A DNA stretch of 64,000 nucleotides, from the NCBI RefSeq assembly GCF_901709675.1, contig NC_051092.1, positions 9,132,491-9,196,490 on the forward strand, read 5' to 3'. Of this stretch, positions 63,395 through 64,000 are shown in pieces. Origin of the DNA: Syngnathus acus. Its lineage: Eukaryota > Chordata > Actinopteri > Syngnathiformes > Syngnathidae. A model generated the notes under the pieces. The model did no database searches and was not told where the DNA came from. It saw only the letters and a list, made by a program, of their open reading frames with translations. A program made the translations under genes and the position numbers. How positions within the stretch are numbered: the first letter of the stretch is position 1; every line of letters starts with the position of its first letter.

Positions 63395-63680
63395 AAGGGG
63401 AACTCAACCTACACATTTTCTTTGTAATAATACGTTCTGTGAAGCCCAAGTGTTCTGTATAATGTTTCATTTGTGGAATATGAATTTAAAAATCACATCA
63501 CGGGTGCTAGGTCTCAGGTCAGTGACGTGATTTGGACCTGGCAAGTGCGATGTCATTTTCAGTCGACAGCAAGTGGCAAAATGGCCACCCCCTGAGATTG
63601 ATAATATGGATACATTATGCTGCTTAACTCATATCCCACAAATGCAAATATTTTTGGATTGGCTTTCCCTTAAATTATAA
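63395..63680. mobile_element. MITE-like repeat, copy B with inverted ends
   Basis: Starts TTTAAAGGGGAACTCAACC and ends TTGGCTTTCCCTTAAATTAT; the ends are imperfect inverted repeats of about 15 bp. The core (GTCATTTTCAGTCGACAGCA, GTGGCAAAATGGCC) is the reverse complement of the core of copy A at 51.2 kb. Non-autonomous DNA transposon is the likely class; the superfamily is not determined. Confidence 0.5.
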
Positions 63681-64000
63681 CAGCAAGTATATTTTTAGAT
63701 GAGTCTGCCATTCATACTGTCACCCCCCCCCACACACACACACACTTTCTCCCCAGCAGACGTGCTGTGTCCACAGTGTAATGTCCTGTCTTGTGTGCTT
63801 CTAACAAACTCTCGAACAATGTTCTCACGTAGAAAGGGAAATAGTTGTCGTGTGACATGAGCTTTTTCCTGTTTATTATATGGCTTCCAGGAACATACCG
63901 CCTACTTGATACAATGCACTCAGAACCTGTCGCTATATGTAGCGGTACTTCAAGAAGAAATATGATAATATATTTTTTTGAACAAATATGATTTTACGAT

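Larger units (their letters stand above)
46305..64000 (+). other. DUSP8 intron 3 (open at right edge)
   Basis: About 17.7 kb after the last recognised DUSP8 exon without the expected catalytic exons. It holds microsatellites, repeat fragments, a 66-nt exon-like segment at 51570-51635 and a leader-like segment at 59.1-60.06 kb. Long CT-rich tracts near 51.5-51.75 kb and 56.2-56.3 kb are low-complexity. Confidence 0.4.

Overview
The window is vertebrate nuclear DNA, almost certainly from a teleost fish. Genes are split into short exons with GT/AG introns, microsatellites are long and numerous, and there are several interspersed repeat types typical of fish. The species cannot be told from the sequence.

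Three protein phosphatase genes lie side by side. (1) Positions 1 to about 13.4 kb, minus strand: the 5' part of a receptor-type tyrosine phosphatase of the PTPRJ (R3) kind. I could chain a signal-peptide exon, a 22-nt microexon, a Cys-rich FN3-like exon and three one-domain fibronectin III exons with matching intron phases. The gene continues off the left edge, so its transmembrane and phosphatase parts are not seen. (2) About 17.5 to 34.6 kb, plus strand: a complete PTPN5 (STEP) gene with a noncoding first exon, twelve coding exons encoding 587 residues, and a 2.3-kb 3' UTR with a poly(A) signal. It has membrane segments, the kinase-interaction motif with its Arg-Arg-Gly-Ser site, and an intact PTP domain (HCSAGIGR, WPD and Q loops). 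(3) About 36.4 kb to beyond 64 kb, plus strand: the 5' part of DUSP8, with a leader exon under a CRE/CCAAT-bearing promoter, then two exons encoding the rhodanese/CH2 MAPK-binding domain. The catalytic exons were not found in the remaining 17.7 kb and probably lie past the right edge.

The first two genes are divergent, with starts about 4 kb apart; DUSP8 follows PTPN5 in the same direction after about 2 kb. PTPN5 and DUSP8 families both dephosphorylate MAP kinases (ERK/p38 and JNK/p38), so the locus is a small phosphatase neighbourhood.

The rest is intron and intergenic DNA holding microsatellites, a 40-bp minisatellite, a 131-bp duplication, a clean hAT-type MITE with its 8-bp target duplication, other repeat fragments, and a few unassigned exon-like segments. 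The most notable of these is a leader-like block at 59.1-60.06 kb that ends in a splice donor compatible with the next DUSP8 exon. No rRNA, tRNA, CRISPR or prokaryotic feature was seen.
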